Assembly (NCBI GenBank): GCA_910592005.1
Contig: CAJVPP010001041.1
Coordinates: 1 to 23,310 of the forward strand
Direction of reading: 5' to 3'
Length of the DNA: 23,310 nucleotides
Origin: Funneliformis mosseae
Lineage: Eukaryota; Glomeromycota; Glomeromycetes; Glomerales; Glomeraceae
Position 1 is the first letter of the stretch. Every line of letters starts with the position of its first letter. The notes beneath the pieces were generated by a model. That model saw only the letters and a list, made by a program, of their open reading frames with translations, did no database searches and was not told where the DNA came from. Below are positions 1-9,470 of this stretch, piece by piece. A program made the translations under genes and the position numbers.

Positions 1-90
1 TAAAAACATAAATATTACGTAACCTTACGCCGTAATATTTGCATAAGTTTACAAATCGTAAATCTTACGCAATACTTTGCATTAAAAATA
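1..90. repeat. TTACG-rich short inverted motifs
   Basis: The first 90 bases repeat short motifs built on TTACG/CGTAA, such as ATTACG...CGTAAT around 14-36 and CTTACGC at about 24 and 64. They form small inverted repeats, and their CpG content is out of keeping with the surrounding DNA. They may be the edge of a repeat element that continues outside the window. No boundary or function can be assigned. Confidence 0.3.
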
Positions 91-124
91 TTCCTGATGT
101 AGAAATATATTCACGAAATATAGC

Positions 125-560
125 TAAGAAATATTATATAAATTATATAAATTTTAATATTTGATAAATATATAAAAAATTTTTAATTAAACTTGCAGAT
201 GATATTTTATTAAGATATTTGTCTATTACTTCTTTTATTTCTAATTTTTCTAATTTAGCAGGATATTTATTTTTAAAATGTTAATAAAGATTATTTATAG
301 CTCTACTAGTACGTTTATATTTTATATTATAATATTTAAAATATAATAAATAAAATATTTTAATAAAATAAAAAATAATTATATACTCATAAATAATATA
401 TATACTTTACTTTTTTATTTTTTATTCTAAAATATTTCTAAACTTAACTATATATTCTTGGAGAGTTTTTAGTTTCTATTATAGTATCAAGTTTATTATT
501 ATTATCTTATTTGATAATTAGTTTCATAATTAAATTGTAAAATTAATTTTTAGCAAAAAG
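125..560 (-). pseudogene. Decayed coding remnant, family unknown
   Basis: Read on the minus strand, roughly 420 down to 125 gives a coding-like stretch with few stops, including KRTSRAINNLY, a stop, then HFKNKYPAKLEKLEIKEVID and KYLNKISSASLIKN. Upstream (about 560 to 400) a different frame reads KLDTIIETKNSPRIYS and KYFRIKNKKVKYIYYL, interrupted by TAA/TAG, so at least one frameshift is needed to join the two. The mix of charged and hydrophobic residues is more protein-like than random AT-rich translation, where a stop would be expected about every ten codons. I do not recognise the family. It lies in a very AT-rich stretch and is most likely an old transposon or repeat-gene copy. Confidence 0.35.
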
Positions 561-860
561 AAAATAATTTTAACAAAAAAGAAACCAACTTGACAAATCT
601 TTTTAGATTTATATCTTATTTTTTATTCCAAATTTATAATTTATAATAAGATGTTTAAATAATTTTAGAAGAAATATAACTGAATTTTAATTTATGTAAT
701 AAATAAACACACTTAATGAACAATTTAAATTTTACATTTTGTATAATTTTTTTTTTAATGTCTGAAATAGTTTGTTCTTTTAAAATGTGATGATAAAATT
801 GTAAAGGAATAATTTATAATATTGCAAAAAAAATGTTACGAATCATTTTAGGCTTAAAAT

Positions 861-1440
861 AAATTTACTGTAAATGCATATTCTAAAATTAATTGTAGAC
901 AAAAAACATATGTTGGTTTAGAAAAATTAATTGGTCATGATCTTTGTGCAAATTTTTTAGATCTATCAATCACTAATTCATATATATATCAAAATAAAAA
1001 TCTTGATATAGAGATATAAAGAATATATGATAAAGATGGAGATAGTTTTAGAGAATAGTTATATATAAATGCTAAAGATCATGTACCATGATCAGTATTA
1101 TCATATGAATTATTTAAGCAAAAAGTAAATTTAAATAATGAACAGAAAATAGATACAGTATTTTGTGTAAAAAACTATGAAGCTGTAGGATATTAGGATA
1201 AGAATAGATCAGAATTTGCAATTTGATTTGTTTATGAAATTGGTATAGCTAAAGAAAGGTATTTTATTATGTTGCTATTAAAATGATATCAAATTTAATA
1301 TGGTATTAGTTAACGTAAGCTATATATAGTACAGTTAAACTTAATTTAAGTGAAGGTGGCATTTGATATACTAGTGCAATTACTTTAACTAAAAAACTGC
1401 TAAAGCAATAGAAAAAGAAGTAGATATTACTAAAAATTAG
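861..1440 (+). pseudogene. Decayed coding remnant with in-frame stops
   Basis: One plus-strand frame from about 861 to 1262 reads as protein with only five internal stops in the 126 codons from 882: TAA, TAG, TGA, TAG, TGA. Recognisable pieces are VGLEKLIGHDLCANFLDLSI, YDKDGDSFRE, SVLSYELFKQKVNLNNEQK and FVYEIGIAKER. The two TGA codons follow VP and AI, where a former Trp (TGG to TGA) is plausible. After 1262 the reading moves to another frame (YYVAIKMISNLIWY, STVKLNLSEGGI, TSAITLTKK) with further TAG/TAA/TGA stops. A second shift near 1398 leads to a terminal AIEKEVDITKN and a TAG. The original protein had at least about 190 codons. I do not recognise the family. It is probably a dead repeat-gene copy. 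Confidence 0.5.
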
Positions 1441-2145
1441 ATTTTTTAATTAATTTTATAATAATTTTTATTTTTTTATATATTTAACTATGCTGATTTA
1501 ATGTTTAATTATCTTATTGATAAAAAATAATTAACTCTATACATTTCTAACGAAATTTAAATTTATAATTTAAATTAATAAAATAAATTTCAATTATTAA
1601 CTATTAATACATTTCAACTATTATAAAGTATTTCAATTATATAATGTATTAAATAGGATAAAATTGATGATGTTTCATATTCTATATTAATATAAAGGTA
1701 TTATTATTATTATTACAAGTATGATTCTTATAAAAACATTCTTTTACATAAAATTTTATATAATACTGTGTTTTTGTATGAAATGTTTTTACTTTCAAAT
1801 TTATGTGAAAATTTTACATGGCAAATATGCAAAAATTATTTCTCAAGCTATATATGATCCAAAAAAAACTGCATAGAAAATAAGGTTTATGAACTTTACT
1901 ATGATATTAAATATAAGTATTTACTATGAAAATATTAATAATGATAAATGTAATAGGATCCAAAATTTATTATACTATTAATTTTGAAATGACAAAATTC
2001 ATGAACGATACGAACTTTTCAGATTGATGCATAAAATAGGAGTTGAAATAAAAAAAAAAACTCTATTTTATGTAGGTGAAATCAAAAAAAAACTGTATTA
2101 TAGATGTCAGTCATGTGGGTGGCGTAATATTTATCAACATAAGCC

Positions 2146-2148
<3 letters not shown>
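1441..2148. other. AT-rich stretch without a gene
   Basis: This stretch is almost entirely A/T with short coding-like scraps, for example a 64-codon frame at 2024-2218 that starts at TTG and ends in poly-Lys encoded by the adjacent A-tract. No start context, splice sites or family signature support a gene. It probably belongs to the same decayed repeat compartment as the DNA to its left. Confidence 0.5.

Positions 2149-2176
<28 letters not shown>
2149..2176. repeat. A28 homopolymer at the composition boundary
   Basis: A run of 28 A residues falls where base composition changes from extremely AT-rich (left) to moderately AT-rich (right). On its 3' side is an unusually GC-rich word for this window (catcccgggttttcttcgtg). 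It could be a retroposed poly(A) tail, but no polymerase III A/B boxes or transcript body are visible to its left, so no SINE is claimed. Confidence 0.6.
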
Positions 2177-2177
<1 letters not shown>

Positions 2178-2403
2178 ATGAAAATCATCCCGGGTTTTCT
2201 TCGTGGGAAGTGGCTTAGCAAAAAAAACAATAAAATTTTGTGGTCAATACGTGGTTAAGCATTTATGTCGCTTCAGATATTTATATTAAAAAATAAATAA
2301 ACTTGCATATACAGTATACATGCGCAACAAAATTAGGTAACATGAGTTTAGCCTCGTATAATTCGAAGTTCAAATATATTCATGAATATTTTTTTTAATA
2401 TTT

Positions 2404-2549
2404 TCACGGACTGAGCCTAAAAATTCCATGATATAAACCAGATATTTCACGGCGAAGCCTCAAAATAAACACAACATTATGATATTGTCGACAAGTCGCG
2501 GCGAAGCCTCAAAATAAACAAAACATTATGATATTACCAAGTCACGGCG
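2404..2549 (+). repeat. Minisatellite, ~46-49 bp unit, about 3 copies
   Basis: Two near-identical units (2447-2486 and 2496-2535) read TCRCGGCGAAGCCTCAAAAT followed by AAACAMAACATTATGATATT, separated by 9 bp. A third start (TCACGGCG) follows at 2542. A more diverged copy beginning TCACGGACTGAGCC precedes them at 2404. The start-to-start spacings are 43, 49 and 46 bp. No coding potential or binding function is evident. Confidence 0.75.
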
Positions 2550-2600
2550 TTTAACTTAGAAAGGAATTAGATTTAATTAAAAGTAAGAAAATGAAAATGA

Positions 2601-2759
2601 GGATCTTACAGAAACTTGGTTTTTTTCATACGCAGTAACTGCAAAGTGATGATATAGTGAATATATAGTTACTACCTTACTTAATAGTAGGTTAATCGCG
2701 ACTTAATAGGTACTATGCAGTTACTGCATATTAAGGAAACAAAGTTTCTGTAAAGATTC
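2601..2759. mobile_element. MITE-like element with ~43-bp terminal inverted repeats
   Basis: The left end (2601-2643) is an inverted copy of the right end (2716-2759). The outer part is TCTTACAGAAACTTGG-type sequence on the left, matched by CAAAGTTTCTGTAAAGA on the right. The inner part is GCAGTAACTGCA on the left and TGCAGTTACTGCA on the right. By hand about 36 of 43 aligned positions match, with a one-base gap. The core of about 70 bp holds further short palindromes (ACCTTACTTAATAGTAGG). With no ORF and a length of about 160 bp it fits a non-autonomous foldback or MITE. I could not define a target-site duplication. Confidence 0.7.
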
Positions 2760-3453
2760 TTTATAATTATTTGAGAAACATCCACGGAAAATTTTTTTCA
2801 TTAGGTGAATAAATCTCGGTGAAATTACCAGTCATTTATCGTTATTAATCATTTTAGATAATTAGGCTTTACCAACTTTTTGAACCAAAGATTATCTTTC
2901 GCAAAAAAAAAAAACTTTTTCCTCGAAACTAGCGTAAATATAAATTAAGCTTTTTCGAAACAGCTGAAACAATAAAAAAAGAAAGAAGAAACAAAATCGG
3001 TAAATCATGACAAACATTAGACACGATAGCATTTATAGAAAGAAAATAAATAGATAAAAGTTTATTTTTAATTTTTAATTTTTTTTAAAAAAATTTTCTA
3101 TATAATTCGAAGGAGTTCTCAAAGGAGTTGATATGGTAAAAAAAAAAAAAAAAAGAAAGAAGGGACAACTTGAGAAAGTTGAATACAATTAAAAGATTTA
3201 AAATTTTATACATAATTCGAAAGAAATAAATAAATGCTTAGATATTTTGTGAAATAGTGTAATATTTAAAAAAAAATATACAAATTATCTTTTTTTTAAA
3301 AAAAAAAAAGAAATCTTACAAAAAAAAAAGAAAATTATGAAATTGTGTGAAATGAGAATATAATAATAGGAGATTAGAATGGTAAAATTGATGCGAAATT
3401 GAAGTATTTATCAACTATAAACCATAAGCTATAATAATATAATAATATAAAAG
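2760..3453. other. Intergenic, 3' side of the BTB gene
   Basis: AT-rich non-coding DNA with many short A and T runs, including T8A12 near 3291-3310. No ORF, RNA gene or repeat unit could be supported. The part closest to 3511 probably includes the 3' untranslated region of the BTB gene, but no polyadenylation site can be fixed from sequence alone. Confidence 0.5.
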
Positions 3454-3511
3454 ATCGCTATTAATGAAATATATTGTTCATATGTACAAAAACCATCGCT
3501 ATTAATGAAAT
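3454..3511 (+). repeat. 17-bp direct repeat next to the BTB stop codon
   Basis: The 17-mer ATCGCTATTAATGAAAT occurs at 3454-3470 and again at 3495-3511, 41 bp apart. The second copy ends exactly at the base before the minus-strand stop codon (3512-3514). It may be a small local duplication in the 3' UTR. No function is inferred. Confidence 0.7.
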
Positions 3512-4039
3512 TTAACGAATATAATCTTCCATATCGTCTTCAACCATTTCCTCATCTAAAAGTTTCTCAACCTCCTTTTGATAATAGGCGAGACAAATAG
3601 CTTGAGCTTCAATTCCCAACCCGAGAAATTCAATATTTTGCCAGACATCATAGTAATTTTCCAAAGTAAATGTATCATACCACTTATCAGCGTCACCGTC
3701 ATATAAGTATCGTAGAATGGGTTCAAAGGTATCAGGAGAAGGTACGTTGATAGTAATCACATCCCCGGAAGTAACGTTTTGAAGGGATTCTTGAAAGAAA
3801 ACAGACTGAAGGACGAGATATTCTTCATGGATCCAAAATGGTTTCTCAATTCCTTCGACATAAAGTTCAACGAATGCTGTTGATTTATCACCAAAATATC
3901 TTGGACCTAATTGATGAAGTTTCTCGAGGATATAAGTTGACGGAATCCCTTCTATGGCCGTAAAATGACGAGATTTACAAGGTGATTGTGGTTGATGTTC
4001 AATGACGCGTTCGTTACAAATTGGTGTTGAGGCATGCAT
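3512..4039 (-). CDS. Small BTB/POZ domain protein
   Basis: A single uninterrupted 175-codon ORF starting at the first ATG. Residues 1-45 are a Ser/Pro/His-containing leader. Residues 49-155 read as a BTB/POZ fold: after YFGDKSTAFVELYV comes the buried PFWIHEEYLVLQSVFF helix (about 67-82), then the strand INVPSPDTFEPILRYLYDGD (97-116), and helices rich in aromatic residues to about 153. BTB domains mediate homo- or hetero-dimerisation, often as adaptors for CUL3 ubiquitin ligases. Here no Kelch, TLDc, BACK or zinc-finger partner follows, only an acidic tail (VEKLLDEEMVEDDMEDYIR), so a substrate role cannot be assigned. The coding DNA is clearly richer in G+C than its surroundings. No intron is needed. 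The upstream 4040-4200 stretch is a plausible 5' leader with a T-tract. BTB identity is judged from pattern, not from a search. Confidence 0.88.
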   Translation of the reverse strand: MHASTPICNERVIEHQPQSPCKSRHFTAIEGIPSTYILEKLHQLGPRYFGDKSTAFVELYVEGIEKPFWIHEEYLVLQSVFFQESLQNVTSGDVITINVPSPDTFEPILRYLYDGDADKWYDTFTLENYYDVWQNIEFLGLGIEAQAICLAYYQKEVEKLLDEEMVEDDMEDYIR

Positions 4040-5719
4040 TCTGATGATTTGTATGATAGATTTGATGAGTGATTTGTTTTAGGATTTTGGTCCTGCAGAA
4101 AATTATTTTGGCGATATGTTTATTTGAAAAAAGTTTTTTTTTTTTTTTTCAAAATGTTTTAGAAAGTTGGTTGTTGAGAGAAGTGAAGGCATGCTCAGAA
4201 CTCATCGCTTTTATGCAATTTTCGAGGTTAAAATATTCATCACTTTTTGTTATTGTTCAATAATAATTGGACAATCGAAATTCTACAGAATACTGTGAAA
4301 TAGAAAAATTGTGAACAATGTAACTATAACAAGGTCAGGATTTGTACATCATTTTCTAACATTATTTTTAGACTTTATATTTTTTTTTATATTAAAACCT
4401 TTTATTGTTTAAATTTTCATGTTTTGAACAATATACTATAAGGATAAGTAAACTCATTCATTGTCTTTTAAGTGATAAAATAATGATTATAATTTACGTA
4501 TTTGGTGTCACTATTACCTTTATATATGGGATAGTTTAAAGTTTACCCAGGAAAAAGATGTACCAAGTGAAGATTATATTAAAAAAAATATTCCGGACCA
4601 TTCATAAACTTTTCCCATATTTAGAAATCCAGAATCATCATCAAATATTTATGCTGCAAAAACAGGACTTTGACGATCTTTTGCGAATGCGTTTCAAAGC
4701 ACAACCGAATTTTACTTTCTAAAAGTAGATTTTATTAAAATACACAATTAGATGTAAACTGCACATATCGTTTCGATACTCAACATTTTTTTTTTGTTTC
4801 ATTCATCTATCATCACCTGTTCGTTGAATTACAAATTGCTTTAAAGAAAGACAAGAAGAGAGATTTACGAGATGTACAAGAATAATCATGGACCTCATTC
4901 TTTATTGTTGAGCCACAAGGACATTATTGGAAGATTATTTCACAAGATTCTGCAAATTAGCCACAATCCCACAATCACCAAATCTTTGGAGTATGCTTAA
5001 CCCACATTACAAATAAACGTTAAAATTTTCTTCATTCTTCGAATAAAAAAGCGTTATACTTTTCGAGTTTCATTCATCAAAAATATTACGCACATTTTTT
5101 AGGTTTTGTGTAACGCGACAAAAGAACAATATTTTGCCACATTTCGATTCAATGGATGAAAATCACGACCAAATATTTAATTTCTCATGCAACATGGCGT
5201 ACGAAATCTACCTCAAAAAAAGATTTTACATTGTACGTGCATGCCTATTATATTCTTAGCACTTACCAAACTTAACCACCTTCTTACCAGAATTTAAATA
5301 TCACATTGTTCTTTGATATAATAACACATTGGAATCGCTTTCTTTGAATCCTGCGCCACTTATTTTAGGTTTAAAGAAATGAATGGGTGGCGCTACATAA
5401 AAACAATCCTTCTTTTCGCGAATTTAATTATACAATGAGGAATTTTAAGGTGATTTTCTTGACCTTGGCCAAAAATTGATTTTGTTATTATCACCTTTTG
5501 TAAATAAAGAATTAAGTAATCATTTAATGATCTTATTCAATCGTACGTAAAATTCCGGGAAAGTCAAAGAAAGGAAAAAAATTATATTCTTTGCTAAATT
5601 CGTGCGCGTTCTTTAAAGTAATCTATTGTGGTTTGCTCTTTGTATTCCTTAAACTGTTTATTGTTCGACTTCTTCAACAATCATTTTTTTTATTAAAAGA
5701 CGCGATTTCCTGCCGCGTT
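4040..5719. other. Long gene-poor stretch with weak coding-like scraps
   Basis: No complete gene is visible. Between about 4548 and 5012 the plus strand shows coding-like pieces broken by stops and frame changes: PSEDYIKKNIPDHS, FRNPESSSNIYAAKTGL, and then VEPQGHYWKIISQDSAN after a 48-codon open stretch. These could be an eroded gene or chance. At 5353-5393 a perfect 7-bp inverted repeat GCGCCAC...GTGGCGC stands out in otherwise AT-rich DNA. Around 4254-4275 is a small imperfect palindrome (TTGTTCAAT...ATTGGACAA). The remainder is featureless. Confidence 0.4.
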
Positions 5720-6064
5720 CTACTTACTACATTCAATGAGTTCAATGAGCGATTCGTCCTGCGTATTTGATTTTCTTGGCTTGTATAAAAACCTTACGCG
5801 ATGTATGATACAAATATATGCTGCTTGGTGCAGAATTTCATTGACAAATGTAACGTGTAAAAAATTCCCATAGTGATGCTTACACAATCTTATAACCTTG
5901 AAAAGAAATTTTAACCACTTTAAGTAATTTTCTTTGGTACTTGTTCCCTTTATTTTTCTTAGTTCGTAAGACAATTCTCTATTTGTCTCGTACATTTTTA
6001 AGTTAACTGAATGCGGAAAAAAAAAATCCAACATCCCATTCATTATACGCGTATCCAACATCAT
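5720..6064 (-). CDS. Doubtful 114-codon ORF, unknown
   Basis: An uninterrupted ORF of 114 codons, starting ATG-ATG and ending in TAG. The product is basic and aromatic (pieces: MYETNRELSYELRKIKGTST, LKWLKFLFKVIRLCKHHYGN, FLYKPRKSNTQDESLIELIE). I see no signal peptide, no clear transmembrane segment and no family motif. A length of 114 codons is long for chance at this base composition but not decisive in a 23-kb window. No introns, TATA-like context or neighbouring exons strengthen it. It could be a fast-evolving small gene, an exon of something larger, or noise. Confidence 0.28.
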   Translation of the reverse strand: MMLDTRIMNGMLDFFFPHSVNLKMYETNRELSYELRKIKGTSTKENYLKWLKFLFKVIRLCKHHYGNFLHVTFVNEILHQAAYICIIHRVRFLYKPRKSNTQDESLIELIECSK

Positions 6065-6311
6065 GAAAATCTTTAAATTAAAGTTTTCTCTTGTTTACTT
6101 TATTGATTGTTTGTAAAACTACGATAATGCAATTAATTAATCTCTTATAATTAAGTTCTCGTAAAGGTTTCTTTCTTTCAACACTAACTGCTGCAAGATT
6201 TTTATTCGACAAGGTCAATGAATGAATCGGAATTTGAAAAATTCGTTGATCGTTACGTTACATATACGATTAATAATCTCTCGGCGTTCCATTTAATAAT
6301 TGAAGAAATAA

Positions 6312-6358
6312 GAACCCTTTAAGGAAAATTTAAATCATTGAGGGTTCATCTATGAACC
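6312..6358. repeat. Two overlapping alternative hairpins
   Basis: GAACCCT at 6312-6318 pairs with AGGGTTC at 6341-6347. The same right-hand arm also begins a tight palindrome, GGTTCAT-CT-ATGAACC (6343-6358). The two stems are mutually exclusive because they share bases 6343-6347. No adjacent gene explains them. Confidence 0.45.
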
Positions 6359-6599
6359 AATCTTGATATTGTCCGGATGAATCGTCTGCCACTGCAAGAA
6401 GGGGTGAGAATTTCTCTACTTTTTCTTATTTTCCAAAAAGGTATTCACTTAAAAAAAAAAAAATTAAAGATTTTTGTAAAACAACATTAATCCGAAGATT
6501 GATAAATTAAAAATATCGTGAAGGGTTTAATTCTTATTTATCTTGTTTAATTTATTATCTTTTCCACGACGCACAAAAGATTGGATATCACTTGTTTCA

Positions 6600-6619
6600 T
6601 TTTTTTTTTTTTTTTTTTT
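6600..6619. repeat. T20 homopolymer
   Basis: Twenty consecutive T residues, followed after GTAGG by a ten-base A-run. This is typical of the low-complexity tracts throughout the middle of the window. Confidence 0.7.
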
Positions 6620-6868
6620 GTAGGAAAAAAAAAATGAACCAACCTCAGCTTTTTAAAAATTGGCCAACAGCAAATATTTGACTCTTACGACCATGATAAA
6701 ACGCACGGAGTTAATTTTTCCGACACATCAAAATACGTAATACATCGTCGATTTACTTAATATATCGAAATATATTATATAAAAAAAAGAAATTTAATTT
6801 AAATAAATCTTGGTTGAAATTTTAATCTATCCTTTTCTTATCACGGGCATTAGTAATCAGAAATACAT

Positions 6869-6943
6869 TAGTCATTTACCGCGAAATCTGAGATATCATC
6901 AGGGACCCTGAGAAGTTATCGGCGATTGAGCGGTAAATAACTA
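6869..6943. mobile_element. 75-bp perfect-core foldback (miniature MITE-like)
   Basis: The outer arms TAGTCATTTACCGC (6869-6882) and GCGGTAAATAACTA (6930-6943) are inverted copies matching at 13 of 14 positions. The exact centre is the palindrome TCAGGG-A-CCCTGA (6899-6911). Intermediate bases (AATC/GATT, GATA/TATC) also pair with small offsets, so the whole 75 bp can fold into one imperfect hairpin. The length and G+C content are unlike the flanks. It is either a very small foldback element or a cruciform-forming regulatory site. No duplication of target bases was identified. Confidence 0.5.
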
Positions 6944-8126
6944 TTACCAAATAACTCTAAACTTCGTGTCAATGTTTTTTTTTATTGAACCTTTAATAAG
7001 TAATATTAAATTGAGCCGAACATAGCACAAAATTCATTAGAAAGTTTTTTTTTTAAAAAAAAACAAGTAAATATCTTGTTCTGCATCACAGAACAACAGT
7101 CACTTGAAACACGAGAAAAGATTTAGATCTTTTTTTTTTATACAGTTATAAATGGAAAAATAAAAAGGGATGATAATCTTTATCGAGAAATTTTCTATTG
7201 ATGACAAAGAGATGCTAATAAAATTGAGCATCTAAAGTACTTTATGAAAAGATCTTGATTTTTCGATCTAGACCCATTACTCAACACATTTCAACTAATT
7301 TAACATCTGATGATAATGGATTTCTCATTCAAATGCTTTAACCTGCATTTTCTAACCATTTTCGTAACTAAGTTTTTGATGTTCCAAAAATAAAGCCTTA
7401 TAGTTAACGTTAAATGTTAAGACGTTAATAAGAATGATTGTAGGCACATGCCAAAGATAATGTTAATATTGTCGATTTAATATATCAGGAACACGAAATT
7501 GCTATGCTAATTCTTGATTCCAGTCAGAATTACAAATCCGAGTGATAATTCTGACCAAAATTACGTATTGCAAATCGAAATTTTTGGCTAAATACAATAC
7601 TGATGAGACTTCGTCAAGAGAAAGCTCATAAATTAAAAAAGTAGGATAATGTATTTCTATCTAGTTATTTAGAAATTTGTCATTTAAGAAAAGATTCATG
7701 TTCCATATATTTTTTGTTCCGGAAAAAAAAAAAATCTATATATAATAATGCCGATTTTATTTTATTAAATCTAGCGCAGCGCAGTCAAAACTTTTTTTTT
7801 TTTTTGAAGAACGGGCAAACGTTTTAAATTAAATGAAAAGTGAACATAGTGAATCATGAAATTTCGTACTTTTAATTTACACTTTATTATCTTGAATATT
7901 CTTACGGTCGACACTTTTTTGAAATAGCTCATAGCATATTGGAATTGGATGATATTGATCCAATAAATTGAAACGAAGCGATTTGTCGGAGCAGATTTGT
8001 TAGTTACGTCTCAATTTCAAGTCGGCATACTTAACCAATAATCTAATAAAATGTACATTTTATTAAAAATACATAAAGTTATTCAAATAGGTTTCCTTCT
8101 TTCTAATCGTTAACTTTATATCCATT

Positions 8127-8465
8127 TTATTTGTTAAAGAAATATTCAATCGTTTTGAAAGATATTAAACCTGTTTCCATTCTTAAAGAACAGAAACATG
8201 AACCCTTTACGTATTTTCTTTTAGGAGAATCTTTCTTATAAATAGCTTCAAGGAATACTATGTATATCAACAAAAACGAATACCCTATTTTCACCGTGAT
8301 ATCGGTTTCCAGCACTTCAATTCAAATAATCGTCTTCAGGTCCTCATTCTCTTCCACATACGGAGCGCAGGACTAGAAAGGCTCTGGAAGTAATTCCCAG
8401 CTCATATTTTCAATCTTACGTGTTGACTCGGTCACGTAGTATCCCCATCTGTTAATGAAAGCCAG
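8127..8465 (-). pseudogene. Possible decayed or fragmentary gene, unknown
   Basis: One minus-strand frame runs about 113 codons with just two internal stops (TAG then TGA). It reads FINRWGYYVTESTRKIENMS, WELLPEPF-stop, SCAPYVEENEDLKTII-stop, then a 62-codon open stretch with SPKRKYVKGSCFCSLRMETG. The 8330-8480 part is locally G+C-rich compared with its flanks. GTAAGA followed 50 bp later by CCTTTCTAG could be an intron, but splicing them breaks the better frame. I do not recognise the protein. It may be an eroded gene or a non-coding G+C-rich patch. Confidence 0.3.
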
Positions 8466-8980
8466 CTAAAATTTTTTTCATTGAAGAATATTGACACGTT
8501 AGTCTACTTGGAGATCGAGATTTATCTTTCATGGCGATGATAGGGTTGTTCGGAAAGGTCATGAATATCATAAAGCTAATTAATTATATACTATATAGAT
8601 TACTTCTCTCTTAGGAACTAAGTTTTCTTGAATTACCGTGACGTGATTAAAAGGCACATATACATATAAACAATGCCATAATAAAGTTCGTTCATAATGC
8701 TTGACCGCAACGTCAAAAATAAATACCGTATTAGTAAGACGTGCGCTTGAACAAATTTTAAATAAAGATTATCGAGTCGCTTGTTATACAGTACGTTCTA
8801 GAATTATGATTATCTCTTAAGGATTTTTAAATCATCAAAGATTCAGTTATTTGCCCACCCGATAAGTTTATGTAACAAAGTTTTTTTTTTTACCCCAAAT
8901 ATTGTTTAAAACAATTAAGGAGCGAAGTTGATGTAAAGTAACCTGATTGCTTAAAATAATATGATGATAGATTCTAGAAC

Positions 8981-9006
8981 AAAAAAAAAAAAAAAAAAAA
9001 AAAAAA
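8981..9006. repeat. A26 homopolymer
   Basis: Twenty-six consecutive A residues in intergenic DNA. No transcript body is recognisable on its 5' side. Confidence 0.75.
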
Positions 9007-9440
9007 TTCCATTTTATGATCTTTATTCAAAAGTAACACTAAAACGTAAAGCTTGACAAATTCTACTCCCTATTGAAAATCAAATATTAAGAAGTCGTGT
9101 GAAACTGTTTGATCGAATAACATTAAATAAATAACTTTACTTTTTAAAGTTGCGGAACTTGCATTCGAATCGCGAATCATACAAAATTTCCTTTTATAGT
9201 GATAGCCTAATTTTTAATTTTTAGCAATAGCAATCGAAACACCAAAAAAAAAAAATATATATAAATATAAACAAACCCTGTCATTTAATTGGTTTCCCCG
9301 CCAAATATAAACTCGTAACTTTAAAATTCTTATCATAACAAATAAATTCGGAGGTTTTAAAAGAAAATATTACACACAAATACATGGGATGTAATCTTTT
9401 AAAAATCAAAATGAATACAAAAAGGCAAGACAATTCCAAA

Positions 9441-9470
9441 ATATTATTAATAATAATAATAATATATTTT
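9441..9470. repeat. TAA trinucleotide microsatellite
   Basis: Near-perfect (TAA)n/(ATT)n tract inside AT-rich intergenic DNA, flanked by ATATT. No gene context. Confidence 0.6.

Larger units (their letters stand above)
6065..8126. other. Gene-poor intergenic DNA
   Basis: Apart from the two palindromic structures listed separately and a T20 run at 6600-6619 (followed by an A-run), this stretch holds only short ORFs with no recognisable product. Many A/T homopolymers of 8-13 bases occur. I see no RNA gene: no tRNA T-loop/B-box-like motif was found on either strand. Confidence 0.5.

Noticed and set aside
1100..1270. Sel1-like repeat (FVYEIGIAKER)
   Set aside because: One short resemblance to a Sel1 helix is not enough. 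The flanking residues do not show the Sel1 consensus spacing.
2024..2218. 64-codon plus-strand ORF ending in poly-Lys
   Set aside because: It starts at TTG, its poly-Lys comes from the A28 tract, and it crosses a composition boundary. No family signature.
4069..4263. Plus-strand ORF opposite the BTB upstream region
   Set aside because: Driven by a T-tract (poly-Phe) and lies in the probable 5' leader of the BTB gene.
4558..4722. 54-codon ORF, MYQVKIILKKIFRTIH...
   Set aside because: Too short, basic and without recognisable features. An overlapping frame is equally coding-like.
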